A stretch of 64,000 nt of DNA from Solirubrobacter soli DSM 22325 (GTDB lineage: Bacteria; Actinomycetota; Thermoleophilia; Solirubrobacterales; Solirubrobacteraceae). The DNA is taken from the NCBI RefSeq assembly GCF_000423665.1, contig NZ_AUIK01000008.1, positions 527,025 through 591,024 of the forward strand. Reading direction: 5' to 3'. Positions 19,634 through 28,063 of the stretch are shown here, in pieces. Numbering within the stretch: the first letter of the stretch is position 1; every line of letters starts with the position of its first letter. Below the pieces are notes generated by a model that worked only from the letters and a program-made list of their open reading frames with translations, searched no databases and was not told the DNA's origin. The translations under genes and the position numbers were made by a program.

Positions 19634-19682
19634 GGCGGCACATCCCCTCCGCCCCACCCCGATCATCCGGCCTTAAGGCGCG
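19631..19682 (+). repeat. Repeated stem-loop element, copy A
   Basis: A 26-bp C-rich core (19644-19669, beginning CCCCTCCGCC and ending ATCATCCG) is identical to 40625-40650. In both copies the core is enclosed by a short stem, here TAAGGC (19631-19636) with GCCTTA (19670-19675). In copy B the stem is TCGAGG with CCTCGA: two base pairs change together (T-A to C-G and A-T to G-C). Both copies begin at a stop codon of a plus-strand gene. The core is C-rich and G-poor like a Rho loading site; its complement has four G runs that could form a quadruplex. Confidence 0.7.
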
Positions 19683-19686
19683 GCGC

Positions 19687-20913
19687 ATGGGGCGGCGGAG
19701 TGGACTGCTGGCGGTCATCGTCGGCGCGCTGCTGTCCCTGATCGTCGGCGTCAGCGTCGCGCACGCGTGCGTGTGCGTGCGCTCGCACCCCGCGATGCGG
19801 CTGCCGTACGCCGACGGCGCGATCGTCGGCACGGTGGAGTCGCGCACCGACGCGAACGACACGCTGACCTACGTCGTCCGCGTCGAGCGCGCGGTGAAGG
19901 GGACGGCGATCGAGCGCGTGACCGTCGCGTCCGGGCTCACGTCGTGCCAGCTCTTCCTCGACGTCGGCGCCCGGGTCGGCCTGTTCCTGCACTCGGGCGG
20001 CGAGGCGACCGCGTGCGACGTCACCGACCCCGACGAGCTGCTCGCCGCCGCCGACCTGCCCGCTCCGCGCGGCAGCACGCGGTTCGTCGCGGCGGTCCAG
20101 GGCTCCGCGACCGCGGTCGGCCTCACGGCGGGCGGCACGCCATCCGCTTACGGGCGCGGGGCGAGCCCGATGGCGATCGCCCGCTGCGGCTCGCTGGTCG
20201 TGACCGCGGCGCGCGACACCGCCGGGCTTCACGTCGTCACTCAATCCGCCCGCCTCGACCTGGTCTCCTCGGTCGACGTCCCGCTGCGCAACGTCCAGGC
20301 GCTCAGCTGCCGCGGTCGGACGATCTGGGCCGCCGGCGCGGGCGGGCTGGTCAAGATCGCCCGCGGCAAGGCGGAGCTCGTGCGGCGCATCACCGAGGTC
20401 GGCACGGCCACGTTCACGAGCGTGCGCGCGTACCTCGCCACGTCCGGCGGCCTGCACGTGATCACGCTCTCCACCGGCCGCGAGCAGACCTTCCACCACT
20501 ACGGCGAGTTCGTGACGCTGTCGGTGAACCGCGGCCGGGTCGCGGGGCGCCTGCTCGGCGGTGGCGCGGCGACGCTGGTCGACGGCCGGATGCGACTCGC
20601 TCGCCGGGCCGAGGGGGCGACCTGGGTCGACCGCGACCACCTCGTCGACACGCGTCGCGGCGAGATCCTCGACACGCTGCTCCGGCCGGTCCGCAAGATC
20701 GCGCCCATCCCGGGCGACCTGGTCGCCGTCGAGGGCGGTGCCGCGTATGTGGCCGACGGCAACATCGTGCGCCGCCTGGCGCCCGGCGCGCGGTCGGCGA
20801 AGGTCTTCGCGAAGCTCCCAGGCAAGGTCGTCGGACTGACCGCTGTGGCCCCAAAGGCGGCCGCCGCTTGGCACTCGTGTGAACAGAGTGCCAAGCCACC
20901 CTTGACGACCTGA
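19687..20913 (+). CDS. Secreted protein with Cys-rich N-terminal domain and propeller-like repeats
   Basis: 408 residues. A Sec signal peptide (to about residue 27, SVAHA) is followed directly by CVCVRS, and a further cysteine pair lies at LTSCQL and ATACDV. The N-terminal 120 residues resemble the netrin/TIMP-like fold, including a VVRVERAVKGT strand typical of that module. The rest is short strands with repeats resembling beta-propeller blades (RTIWAAGAGGLVKIARG and GAAYVADGNIVRRLAPG). Function is unknown. The last 15 codons run through the first CIRCE operator of groES, so the end of this protein is constrained by regulatory DNA. Confidence 0.75.
   Translation: MGRRSGLLAVIVGALLSLIVGVSVAHACVCVRSHPAMRLPYADGAIVGTVESRTDANDTLTYVVRVERAVKGTAIERVTVASGLTSCQLFLDVGARVGLFLHSGGEATACDVTDPDELLAAADLPAPRGSTRFVAAVQGSATAVGLTAGGTPSAYGRGASPMAIARCGSLVVTAARDTAGLHVVTQSARLDLVSSVDVPLRNVQALSCRGRTIWAAGAGGLVKIARGKAELVRRITEVGTATFTSVRAYLATSGGLHVITLSTGREQTFHHYGEFVTLSVNRGRVAGRLLGGGAATLVDGRMRLARRAEGATWVDRDHLVDTRRGEILDTLLRPVRKIAPIPGDLVAVEGGAAYVADGNIVRRLAPGARSAKVFAKLPGKVVGLTAVAPKAAAAWHSCEQSAKPPLTT
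20866..20896. promoter_or_regulatory. CIRCE operator 1 (HrcA binding site)
   Basis: GCTTGGCACTC (20866-20876), nine-base spacer, GAGTGCCAAGC (20886-20896): a perfect 11-bp inverted repeat matching the CIRCE consensus TTAGCACTC-N9-GAGTGCTAA with one symmetrical change. It lies just upstream of the -35 box and inside the final codons of the preceding gene. HrcA is expected to repress here until heat stress; hrcA itself is not in the window. Confidence 0.95.
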
Positions 20914-20929
20914 GCTTTCGTCGTATAGT
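20902..20929 (+). promoter_or_regulatory. Sigma-70-type promoter of groES-groEL
   Basis: TTGACG (20902-20907), 16-base spacer, TATAGT (20924-20929). The predicted start of transcription near 20936 falls at the left edge of CIRCE operator 2. The position between two CIRCE operators and the good match to housekeeping promoter boxes support the call. Confidence 0.8.
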
Positions 20930-20938
20930 GCACGGCCG

Positions 20939-20965
20939 TTGGCACTCGCTCACCGAGAGTGCCAA
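20939..20965. promoter_or_regulatory. CIRCE operator 2 (HrcA binding site)
   Basis: TTGGCACTC (20939-20947), nine-base spacer, GAGTGCCAA (20957-20965). A perfect 9-bp inverted repeat at or just after the predicted transcription start, so it would also be present as a hairpin in the groES leader RNA. Confidence 0.96.
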
Positions 20966-21003
20966 GAAGCTTTGCTGGCACCGATCTGAGTGGAGGTCAC
21001 TCA

Positions 21004-21294
21004 ATGAAGCTCAAGCCGCTCGGCGATCGTCTGATCGTCAAGGCCGTCGAGGAGGAAGCGACCACGGCTTCCGGCATCGTCCTGCCTGATACGGCCAAGG
21101 AGAAGCCCCAGAAGGGCAAGGTCCTGGCTGTCGGCGACGGCAAGCTCGACGACAACGGCACGCGCCAGCCCCTCGACGTCGTCGAGGGCGACGAGGTCCT
21201 GTACTCGAAGTACGGCGGCACCGAGATCACGGTCGAAGGCGAGGACCTCCTGGTTCTTCGCGAGTCGGACGTGCTCGCCAAGGTCACCGGCTAA
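21004..21294 (+). CDS. groS: Co-chaperonin GroES
   Basis: 96 residues, the normal length for the 10-kDa subunit of the GroEL lid. It opens with [13 protein letters not shown], followed by the mobile-loop region [19 protein letters not shown], which binds GroEL, and ends with the conserved [14 protein letters not shown] strand. The ribosome site GGAGG lies at 20992-20996. It is transcribed with groEL 27 bp downstream from the CIRCE-flanked promoter, so it is heat-inducible through HrcA. Confidence 0.98.
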   Translation: MKLKPLGDRLIVKAVEEEATTASGIVLPDTAKEKPQKGKVLAVGDGKLDDNGTRQPLDVVEGDEVLYSKYGGTEITVEGEDLLVLRESDVLAKVTG

Positions 21295-21321
21295 AGAACT
21301 TTCAAGGAGACCTGAAACCAC

Positions 21322-22950
21322 ATGGCTCACAAGGAACTGAAGTACGACGTCGAGGCCCGCAAGGCCCTCGAGCTTGGCGTTGACGCGGTCGCCAACGCCG
21401 TCAAGGTGACGCTCGGCCCGCGCGGCCGCTACGTCGTCCTCGACAAGAAGTTCGGCGCCCCGACGATCACCAACGACGGTGTCACCATCGCTCGTGAGAT
21501 CGAGGTCGAGGACGTCTTCCAGAACCAGGGCGCGCAGCTCGTCCGCGAGGTCGCCACGGCGACCAACGACGTCGCCGGCGACGGCACGACGACCGCGACC
21601 GTGCTCGCCCAGGCGATCGTCCGCCAGGGTCTGAAGAACGTTGCTGCGGGTGCCAACCCGCTGTCGCTCAAGCGCGGCATCGAGATCGCCGTCGACCAGG
21701 TCGTGGAGCACATCCGCAACCAGTCCAAGGAGATCTCCGGCAAGGACCAGATCGCTCGCGTCGCGACGATCTCGGCCGGCGACGAGGAGATCGGCGACGT
21801 CATCGCCGACGCCATCGAGAAGGTCGGCAAGGACGGCGTCGTGAACGTCGAGGAGGGCCAGACGTTCGGCATGGACCTCGAGTTCACCGAGGGCATGCAG
21901 TTCGACAAGGGCTACATCTCCCCCTACATGGCGACCGACCAGGAGCGCATGGAGGCGGTCCTCGAGGATCCGTACATCCTCATCGCCAACCAGAAGATCG
22001 GCTCCGTCCGTGACCTCCTGCCCGTCCTGGAGCAGGTCATCCAGTCCGGCCGCCCGCTGCTGATCATCGCCGAGGACGTCGAGGGCGAGGCCCTGGCGAC
22101 CCTCATCGTCAACAAGCTCCGCGGCACCTTCACGGGCGTCGCCGTCAAGGCTCCGGGCTTCGGCGACCGCCGCAAGCGCATGCTCGAGGACATCGCGATC
22201 CTCACCGGCGGCGAGGTCATCACCGAGGAGATGGGCCTCAAGCTCGAGAACACGCAGATCTCGCAGCTCGGCCGCGCCCGCCGTGTCGTCGTCGCCAAGG
22301 ACAACTCGACGATCGTCGACGGCGCCGGCGAGACCGACGCCATCAAGGGCCGCATCAACCAGATCAAGGGCGAGATCGAGAACACCGACTCGGACTTCGA
22401 TCGCGAGAAGCTGCAGGAGCGCCTCGCCAAGCTCTCCGGCGGTGTCGCCGTCGTCAAGGTCGGCGCGGCCACCGAGACGGAGATGAAGGAGAAGAAGCAC
22501 CGCGTCGAGGACGCGCTGCAGGCGACCCGCGCCGCGCTCGAGGAGGGCATCGTCCCGGGCGGCGGCATCGCGCTCGTCGAGTCCACCGAGGCGATCAACC
22601 TCGACGCCACGGGCATCGACGACGAGAAGACCGGCATGCGCATCGTCCTGCGCGCGCTCGAGGAGCCGCTGCGTCAGATCTCCGAGAACGCCGGCTTCGA
22701 GGGCTCGGTCGTGGTCAACGAGGTGCGTCGCTCCGAGGCCGGCGTCGGCCTCAACGCGGCCACCGGCGAGTACGTCGACCTCGTGTCGGCGGGCGTCATC
22801 GACCCGGCCATGGTCACCCGCTCCGCGCTGCAGAACGCGGCCAGCATCGCCAAGAACATCCTCACCACCGAGGCCATCGTGGCCGAGGTCCCGGAGAAGG
22901 ATGGCGGCGGCTCCGGCGGCGGCATGCCCGACATGTCGGGGATGATGTAG
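21322..22950 (+). CDS. groL: Chaperonin GroEL
   Basis: 542 residues, the full 60-kDa chaperonin subunit. ATP-site motifs include [15 protein letters not shown], the [12 protein letters not shown] loop (with the catalytic aspartate region of the equatorial domain) and VPGGGIAL. The C-terminus ends with a Gly-Met tail ([14 protein letters not shown]) that lies inside the folding cavity. The ribosome site AAGGAGA precedes the ATG. It is in an operon with groES, and a long hairpin follows at 22977-23005. Actinobacteria often carry a second groEL elsewhere; only this one is in view. Confidence 0.98.
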   Translation: MAHKELKYDVEARKALELGVDAVANAVKVTLGPRGRYVVLDKKFGAPTITNDGVTIAREIEVEDVFQNQGAQLVREVATATNDVAGDGTTTATVLAQAIVRQGLKNVAAGANPLSLKRGIEIAVDQVVEHIRNQSKEISGKDQIARVATISAGDEEIGDVIADAIEKVGKDGVVNVEEGQTFGMDLEFTEGMQFDKGYISPYMATDQERMEAVLEDPYILIANQKIGSVRDLLPVLEQVIQSGRPLLIIAEDVEGEALATLIVNKLRGTFTGVAVKAPGFGDRRKRMLEDIAILTGGEVITEEMGLKLENTQISQLGRARRVVVAKDNSTIVDGAGETDAIKGRINQIKGEIENTDSDFDREKLQERLAKLSGGVAVVKVGAATETEMKEKKHRVEDALQATRAALEEGIVPGGGIALVESTEAINLDATGIDDEKTGMRIVLRALEEPLRQISENAGFEGSVVVNEVRRSEAGVGLNAATGEYVDLVSAGVIDPAMVTRSALQNAASIAKNILTTEAIVAEVPEKDGGGSGGGMPDMSGMM

Positions 22951-22976
22951 TCACCCGCTCACCCGGATGATTTCGT

Positions 22977-23005
22977 CCGAAGGCCCCGGTTTCCGGGGCC
23001 TTCGG
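22977..23005 (+). terminator. Hairpin terminator after groEL
   Basis: CCGAAGGCCCCGG (22977-22989), loop TTT, CCGGGGCCTTCGG (22993-23005): a perfect 13-bp stem 27 bp after the groEL stop. Only a weak T run follows, as is common in GC-rich Actinobacteria. Confidence 0.9.
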
Positions 23006-23036
23006 CCGTTAACCCGGTACTCGGTACCGGTCAGGC

Positions 23037-23086
23037 GGAACCTAAAGGTGACGATGGATCTTCACCGCCCTCTCATTAAAGGTTCC
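23037..23086. promoter_or_regulatory. Nested inverted repeats upstream of the chemoreceptor gene
   Basis: An outer arm GGAACCT (23037-23043) pairs with AGGTTCC (23080-23086). An inner arm GGTGA (23047-23051) pairs with TCACC (23062-23066). The left part AACCTAAAGGTG (23039-23050) equals the reverse complement of the right end of the palindromic repeat at 24921-24946. It ends 7 bp before the ATG, so it may be an operator, a leader-RNA structure, or a partial copy of that repeat. Confidence 0.4.
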
Positions 23087-23093
23087 CGTACCG

Positions 23094-24923
23094 ATGTACG
23101 TCTCCGTAAAGGCCAAGATCTCCGGCCTGGCCGCCGGCCTGATCGCCGCCATGGCCATCCTCGCCGTCCTCGGCATCTCCAGCCTCGGCAAGCTCGACCA
23201 CGCCTCGCAGGAGAGCTTCGAGACCACCACGCAGCCGCTCGCCCACCTCGGCGTCGCCCGCGCGAAGGCGAACGAGAACCGCGCGCTGCTCAACAACCAC
23301 ATCCTCGCCGGCACCGCCGAGGACAAGCGCGCGCTCGCAGCGAAGATCGCGGCCAACGACGAGTTGATCGGGCGTGAGCTCGACGCCGTCAACCCCACGC
23401 TGCGCACCGCGGCCGGCAAGGAGGCGTTCCAGAGACTGCGCAGCGGGCTGACCGAGTACGGCGAGCGCCGCAAGGAGGCGCTCGAAGTCTCCAACACGGG
23501 CACCGACCCGCAGACCATGCTCCGCGCGGCCGAGGTCAACACAAAGCGCGTGAAGCCGGTCTTCGATGGCATCGCCAAGGCGTTCGGCACGCTGTTCGAC
23601 TCCAAGGTCGCGCTCGCCGAGTCCCAGAACCACGCGATCACGCAGCGCTACCACGCGCAGCGCCGGAACGCGATCGTGCTGCTCGTCGTCGCGCTGCTCG
23701 CCGGGGTCGCCGCCGCCTGGTGGATCGCGTCGCGGATCGCCCGCGGTGCCGGCCAGATGCGGCTCGCCGCCCAGGGCATCGCGCAGGGCGACCTCGACCA
23801 GGACGTGCACATCCGCTCACGCGACGAGCTCGGCCAGACCGGCGACGCGTTCGCCGAGATGATCGACTACCTCCGCGAGACCGCGGGCGCGGCGCAGGAG
23901 ATCGGCGCGGGCGACCTGTCCGCGGAGCTCGACCCCCGTTCTGACCGCGACGTCCTGCGGCTCGCGTTCGTCGAGATGCGCACCAACCTGCGTGACGTCG
24001 TGAGCGAGCTCTCGCGTTCGGCCGGCGTCGTCTCCGCCTCCTCGGAGCAGCTGTCGGCGACCTCCGAGGAGGCCAGCCGCGCGGTCGTCGAGATCGCCCA
24101 CGCGATCGGCGGGGTCGCGGCGGGTGCCGAGGACCAGGTCCGTCAGGTGTCCAACGCCGACGAGGCGATCCGCGAGGTCGCCGCCGCGGCCGCCGCGAGC
24201 TCGCGCTCGGCCCAGGCCGCGGCCGAGATGGCCGGCGCGACCCACTCGAGCGTGCGCGACGGCGTCGCCGCTGTGGGCGAGGCGTCCGCGGCGATGGAGG
24301 CGGTCCGCCACAACTCGAGCGAGGCCGCCGCCGCGATCGACTCGCTCGCGGAGAAGTCCAAGCGGATCGCCGAGTTCATCGACACGATCACCGGCATCGC
24401 CGAGCAGACCAACCTGCTGGCGCTCAACGCCGCGATCGAGGCCGCGCGCGCCGGCGATCAGGGCAAGGGGTTCGCGGTCGTCGCCGACGAGGTCCGCCAG
24501 CTCGCCGAGGACGCGGGCACCGCCGCCGCGACGATCTCCGGGCTGGTCGGCGAGATCCAGCGCGAGACGCTGAACACCGTCGCGGTCGTCCGCGACGGCG
24601 CGACCCGGACCGCCGAGGGCGCCGCGACCGTCGACCGCGCCCGCGAGGCGTTCGAACGCATCGAGCACGCCGTCTCCGAGCTCGCCGTGACCTCGCAGGA
24701 GATCTCCGCCGCCGCCCAGCAGATCCAGGCACGCACCTCCGAGGTCGAGGTGGGCATCGGCTCCGTCGCCCGCGTCGCCGAGACCTCCTCGGCCAGCGCC
24801 GAAGAGGTCACCGCCGCGACCGAGGAGTCCTCCGCCTCCGCCCAGGAGATCACCGCCTCCGCGCAGGAGCTCTCCTCCACCGCCGCCGCCCTCGAGCAGC
24901 TCGTCGGCCGCTTCCGTACATAA
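23094..24923 (+). CDS. Methyl-accepting chemotaxis protein
   Basis: 609 residues. Membrane segment 1 (about 8-30) leads into a periplasmic four-helix-bundle sensor (about 35-185), membrane segment 2 (about 190-212) and HAMP (about 212-265). A long cytoplasmic coiled coil follows, with the signalling hairpin containing [20 protein letters not shown] and [16 protein letters not shown], which contacts CheA and CheW. The ligand is unknown. No other chemotaxis gene is adjacent, so it is an orphan receptor. The stop codon TAA at 24921-24923 belongs to a palindromic repeat (24921-24946), as at rmlB, and a piece of the same repeat lies upstream of the gene in inverted orientation. Confidence 0.95.
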   Translation: MYVSVKAKISGLAAGLIAAMAILAVLGISSLGKLDHASQESFETTTQPLAHLGVARAKANENRALLNNHILAGTAEDKRALAAKIAANDELIGRELDAVNPTLRTAAGKEAFQRLRSGLTEYGERRKEALEVSNTGTDPQTMLRAAEVNTKRVKPVFDGIAKAFGTLFDSKVALAESQNHAITQRYHAQRRNAIVLLVVALLAGVAAAWWIASRIARGAGQMRLAAQGIAQGDLDQDVHIRSRDELGQTGDAFAEMIDYLRETAGAAQEIGAGDLSAELDPRSDRDVLRLAFVEMRTNLRDVVSELSRSAGVVSASSEQLSATSEEASRAVVEIAHAIGGVAAGAEDQVRQVSNADEAIREVAAAAAASSRSAQAAAEMAGATHSSVRDGVAAVGEASAAMEAVRHNSSEAAAAIDSLAEKSKRIAEFIDTITGIAEQTNLLALNAAIEAARAGDQGKGFAVVADEVRQLAEDAGTAAATISGLVGEIQRETLNTVAVVRDGATRTAEGAATVDRAREAFERIEHAVSELAVTSQEISAAAQQIQARTSEVEVGIGSVARVAETSSASAEEVTAATEESSASAQEITASAQELSSTAAALEQLVGRFRT

Positions 24924-24946
24924 AGGGGTCAGGCACCTTTAGGTTT
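24921..24946. repeat. REP-like palindrome, copy 2
   Basis: TAAAGGGG, loop TCAGG, CACCTTTA, then GGTTT. The right arm has one mismatch to a perfect stem. Compared with copy 1 (3275-3300) the loop is reverse-complemented while the tail keeps the same orientation. It supplies the TAA stop codon of the chemoreceptor gene. Confidence 0.72.
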
Positions 24947-24953
24947 CGCGGGC

Positions 24954-25172
24954 ATGGACGACCTCCGTGCCCGCGTCAGGGAACTCGAACTTCTGGTGGA
25001 CCACCTCTACGCCACGCTCGACGTGGTGCGGCCGGAGCCGGACAACAGCGTCAGCCCGGAGGTCCGGGCGCTGGTCGCCAAGGGGAACCTGATCGGGGCG
25101 ATCAAGGCCTACCGCGAGGAGACCGGCTGCGACCTCCAGACCGCTAAGGCCGTCGTGGAGAGCCTGACGTGA
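24954..25172 (+). CDS. Small protein with ribosomal L7/L12 C-terminal-like domain
   Basis: 72 residues. An N-terminal coiled-coil helix (LRARVRELELLVDHLYATL) is followed by GNLIGAIKAYREETGCDLQT, then AKAVVESL, the same helix pattern as the C-terminal domain of ribosomal protein bL12 and the many free-standing copies found in Actinobacteria. Function is unknown. It starts 8 bp after the palindromic repeat and overlaps the convergent small gene by 29 bp. Confidence 0.7.
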   Translation: MDDLRARVRELELLVDHLYATLDVVRPEPDNSVSPEVRALVAKGNLIGAIKAYREETGCDLQTAKAVVESLT

Positions 25173-25371
25173 GGTGCCAGCCGCCGCAGATCTCGCAGCG
25201 GTAGGCCGAGGTCGCGGCGCCGCGACCTCGGGGCGCGTTCATCAGCGCGATCGAGCGCGCCTCGGCCTCCGAGTCGTAGCGCTCCTTGGTCGCGCAGCTC
25301 GCCTTCTGCGCCGCGCGGGGCTGGAACGTGACCGGCGGCGGGCCGGGGGAGCGGCGGTTTCGGCGCGGCAT
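25144..25371 (-). CDS. Small protein with a CxxC-WHLTS zinc-ribbon-like tail
   Basis: 75 residues. A basic, proline-rich N-terminus is followed by a helix (SEAEARSIALMNAPRGRG) and the compact motif YRCEICGGWHLTS, where two cysteines and a histidine could hold a metal. Similar short proteins are common in Actinobacteria without known function. Its ATG directly follows the stop codon of the ABC ATPase gene with no gap, so it is probably translated as the last gene of the heme-importer operon. Confidence 0.62.
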   Translation of the reverse strand: MPRRNRRSPGPPPVTFQPRAAQKASCATKERYDSEAEARSIALMNAPRGRGAATSAYRCEICGGWHLTSGSPRRP

Positions 25372-26142
25372 CTACCTTTGCAGCCAGTTGACGTGCAGGG
25401 CGCCGCGCTCGTCGAGCGTCGCGTCGACGCCCCAGATCTCGCTCAGGCGGGCCGGGGTGAGCACGTCGCGCGGCGCGCCGGTGGCGGCGGAGCGGCCCTT
25501 GGCCATGACCACCACGGTATCGGCGACCGCCGCGGCCAGGGCGAGATCGTGGACGACGAGGATCACGGACAGGCCGCCGTCGGCGAGGTCGCGCAACAGG
25601 CGGGCGACCGAGGCGGTCGCGCCGAGGTCCAGGTGCGAGGTCGGCTCGTCGGCGATCAGCACCGGCGCCTCCTGCGCGAGGCCGACCGCGATCTGCACCC
25701 GCTGGAGCTCGCCGCCGGACAGCGTCGTCAGCTTGCGGTCGGCGAACTCGGCGACCGCGGTGCGCTCCAGGGCGCGGTCGACGGCGTCACGGTCGTGGCG
25801 GGTCGGGCGGCCGAGCGGCTTGATGTGCGGCGAGCGGCCGAGCTCCACCGCCTCGCGCACGGTCACGCCCGCGGGGACGGGCGCCCGCTGCGGGACGAAC
25901 GCGCGCAGCTTGGCGATCCGGCGGCCCTTGAGCTCCGCGAGCGGCGTCCCGCTCCAGCGCACGTCGCCCCCGTGCAGGCGCTGGAGGCCGGACACCGCGC
26001 GCGAGAGCGTCGACTTGCCGGCGCCGTTCGGCCCCACGACGGCCACGAGCTCGCCGGCGCTCACGCTGAGGTCGGCGCCGTGGAGGATGTCGACGTCGCC
26101 GATCCGGACCTTGACGTCGCGGGCCTCGAGCAGCGCGGTCAT
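25372..26142 (-). CDS. ABC transporter ATPase of the heme/siderophore import type
   Basis: 256 residues. Walker A GPNGAGKST (about 37-45), Q-loop in RAFVPQRAPVP, signature LSGGELQRVQIAVGLAQ, Walker B VLIADEPTSHLD and the H-loop VVHD. The sequence is of the FepC/HmuV/BtuD class, which drives import of iron chelates, heme or cobalamin. It overlaps the permease gene by 4 bp (ATGA). Heme is the likely substrate because the divergent operon encodes three HtaA-domain proteins and a heme-degradation-type protein. Confidence 0.92.
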   Translation of the reverse strand: MTALLEARDVKVRIGDVDILHGADLSVSAGELVAVVGPNGAGKSTLSRAVSGLQRLHGGDVRWSGTPLAELKGRRIAKLRAFVPQRAPVPAGVTVREAVELGRSPHIKPLGRPTRHDRDAVDRALERTAVAEFADRKLTTLSGGELQRVQIAVGLAQEAPVLIADEPTSHLDLGATASVARLLRDLADGGLSVILVVHDLALAAAVADTVVVMAKGRSAATGAPRDVLTPARLSEIWGVDATLDERGALHVNWLQR

Positions 26143-27125
26143 ACCGCCTCGCGCAGGAGCCAGAGGAACAGCGGGACGCCGAGGACGACCATCAGCGGCC
26201 CGACCGGCAGCTCGATCGGCGCCAGCACGACGCGGGCGAGGGTGTCGGCGGCGGTCAGCAGCGCGGCGCCGGTGAGCGCGGAGGCCGGGATCACGAACCG
26301 GTGCGAGGACGTCCCGCCCGCGAGCCGCACCAGGTGCGGGATCACGAGGCCGATGAAGCCGAGCAGGCCGGCCAGGGCGGCGGCCGAGGAGGCGAGCAGC
26401 GCCGCGGACCCCGCCGCGAGCAGGCGCACGCGGCGCGGGTTCCCGCCCAGCGAGGACGCGACGTCATCGCCCAGCGCGAGCCGGTCGAGCGGGCGGGTGA
26501 GAAACACCGCGCCCAGGAACCCGATCGCGAAGTAGGGCCAGACGACGCTCAGCGAGGACCAGCCCTCGCTCGACAGCCCGCCCGCGAGCCAGAAGACCGC
26601 GGACTGGACGCGGTCGCTGTACGCGACCATCAGCGAGGTCGTCGCCGCGCCGAACAGGGCGCTGATCGCGATCCCGGCGAGGATCACCCGCCCGATCGCG
26701 CCCGCGTGCGGGCCCGACCAGCCGATCACGAACACGATCGCGGCCGCGAAGACGCCGAAGAACAGCGCGCCGACGGGCAGCAGCGCGATCGCGCTCGGCC
26801 ACACGAGCAAGGTGAGCATCGCGCCGAAGCCCGCGCCGCCGGTGACCCCGATCACGTCCGGCGACGCGAGCGGGTTGGCGAGCGCGCCCTGCAGCAGCGC
26901 GCCCGCGACGCCGAGCGCCGCCCCGACGATCGCGGCGCTGACGGTCCGCGGGAGCCGCAGCTCGGTGATGATCTGCTTGAACGGGCCCGGCTCCAACTGG
27001 CCGGTCAGCGCCAGCCAGATGTCGTGGAGCGGGACGTGGACGGCGCCGAAGGCCATCGACGCGGCGGCCGCGGCCACCAGCGCGACGGCGCCGACCGCGA
27101 CCACCGAGAGGCGTCTGCCGTTCAA
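26139..27125 (-). CDS. FecCD/BtuC-type ABC permease, probably for heme
   Basis: 328 residues with nine to ten hydrophobic segments, the fold of iron-siderophore/heme/B12 permeases. Diagnostic stretches are LRLPRTVSAAIVGAALGVAG with LLQGALANPLASPDVIGVTG, and GLLGFIGLVIPHLVRLAGG, the cytoplasmic coupling region. The start is uncertain: the frame is open far upstream. TTG at 27125 gives a short N-terminus 20 bp after the binding-protein stop, and GTG at 27104 is the alternative. It forms an importer with the ATPase and the binding protein. Confidence 0.9.
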   Translation of the reverse strand: MNGRRLSVVAVGAVALVAAAAASMAFGAVHVPLHDIWLALTGQLEPGPFKQIITELRLPRTVSAAIVGAALGVAGALLQGALANPLASPDVIGVTGGAGFGAMLTLLVWPSAIALLPVGALFFGVFAAAIVFVIGWSGPHAGAIGRVILAGIAISALFGAATTSLMVAYSDRVQSAVFWLAGGLSSEGWSSLSVVWPYFAIGFLGAVFLTRPLDRLALGDDVASSLGGNPRRVRLLAAGSAALLASSAAALAGLLGFIGLVIPHLVRLAGGTSSHRFVIPASALTGAALLTAADTLARVVLAPIELPVGPLMVVLGVPLFLWLLREAV

Positions 27126-27145
27126 TTCAGTGCCCGGGACGGACG

Positions 27146-27991
27146 CTAGTTCCTGAGGAACTTGCGGCGGACGTCGCGGATCGTCGACGCGACGCCCGGA
27201 TAGGGCTGCAGCAGTGAGTTGCCCGTGGCCACGTAGACGCGCTTGTTCTTGACCGCGTTCGTGTTCCGCCAGTTCGGGTTGTTGCGGTAGTACTCGGCCA
27301 GACGCGGGATGTTGCCGGGGGTGCCGTGCGGCACCGCGATGATGATGTCCGGGTTGCGCTTGACCACGATCTCGTCGGAGATCCTGGCGGTTCCGCTCGG
27401 CGATGTCAGCCCTGAGGTGAGCAGCGTGCCGCCGGCTTGGGCGACGACGTCGCCGCCCCACGAGTTCGCGAGCATCGCGTAGGGCGTGCGACCGACGCCG
27501 AGGATCACGAGCACGCGCGGGCGGCTGCGGATGCCGCGCTTGGCGGCGGCGACGTCGTTCTCGATCTTGGTCGCGAGGGCGTTGGCGGCGCGGGTGCGGC
27601 CGAGCACGCCGCCGATCGCGCGCGTCTCGCGGCCGACCGCGGCGACGCTGTTCGGGTCGGACTCGTAGACCTTCATCCCCAGCTTGCGCATGGCGGGCGT
27701 GCCACGGGCCCACGTCTTGCTGGAGAGGACGATGCTCGGGTTGTAGGAGGCGAGCTTCTCCATGTTCGGGCCGAGCGGGTGCGTGAGGGTCAGCACGGGG
27801 ACGCCCTTGAGGGACGAGATGTACTGGTCGGAGCCACCGAGGGTCTGTCCGATGACGACGGGGCGCACGCCGAGGCGGGTGATGGTCGAGGCGGAGAAGG
27901 GCGTCAGGGCGGCCACGCGCGGCGCCGCCTGGGCGGGCGCGGCGAGAACGGCCGTGGAGAGCGCGATCGCGAGAGCGGCAAGGAGCTTCAT
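27146..27991 (-). CDS. Periplasmic-binding protein of the heme/siderophore ABC importer
   Basis: 281 residues. The signal peptide ends APAQAAP (about residue 22). There is no lipobox cysteine, so it is secreted or held by its partner rather than lipid-anchored, unlike corynebacterial HmuT. The two-lobed helical-backbone fold of class III binding proteins is seen in RVAALTPFSASTITRLGV, KTWARGTPAMRKLGMKVYE and a C-terminal NPDIIIAVPHGTPG. It starts 9 bp from an IdeR/DtxR-like box, so iron should repress it. Confidence 0.88.
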   Translation of the reverse strand: MKLLAALAIALSTAVLAAPAQAAPRVAALTPFSASTITRLGVRPVVIGQTLGGSDQYISSLKGVPVLTLTHPLGPNMEKLASYNPSIVLSSKTWARGTPAMRKLGMKVYESDPNSVAAVGRETRAIGGVLGRTRAANALATKIENDVAAAKRGIRSRPRVLVILGVGRTPYAMLANSWGGDVVAQAGGTLLTSGLTSPSGTARISDEIVVKRNPDIIIAVPHGTPGNIPRLAEYYRNNPNWRNTNAVKNKRVYVATGNSLLQPYPGVASTIRDVRRKFLRN

Positions 27992-27999
27992 GGAGGCCG

Positions 28000-28029
28000 T
28001 TAGGCTACCCTAAGAACCTGTGTTAGGGT
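28000..28029. promoter_or_regulatory. DtxR/IdeR-like iron box between the heme importer and HtaA genes
   Basis: TTAGGCTACCCTAA (28000-28013) matches 13 of 14 positions of the right part of the IdeR consensus (TTAGGCTAACCTAA). Its right half ACCCTAA is also one arm of a perfect 7-bp inverted repeat with TTAGGGT (28023-28029), spacer 9. It lies in the 72-bp divergent promoter, so one site can control both operons. A related site (TTAGGCCCGCCTAA) lies upstream of the EfeO-FTR1 operon. Confidence 0.75.
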
Positions 28030-28063
28030 CCGCATTCCCGGCCGGAGCGGTCGGGTTTGCCTT

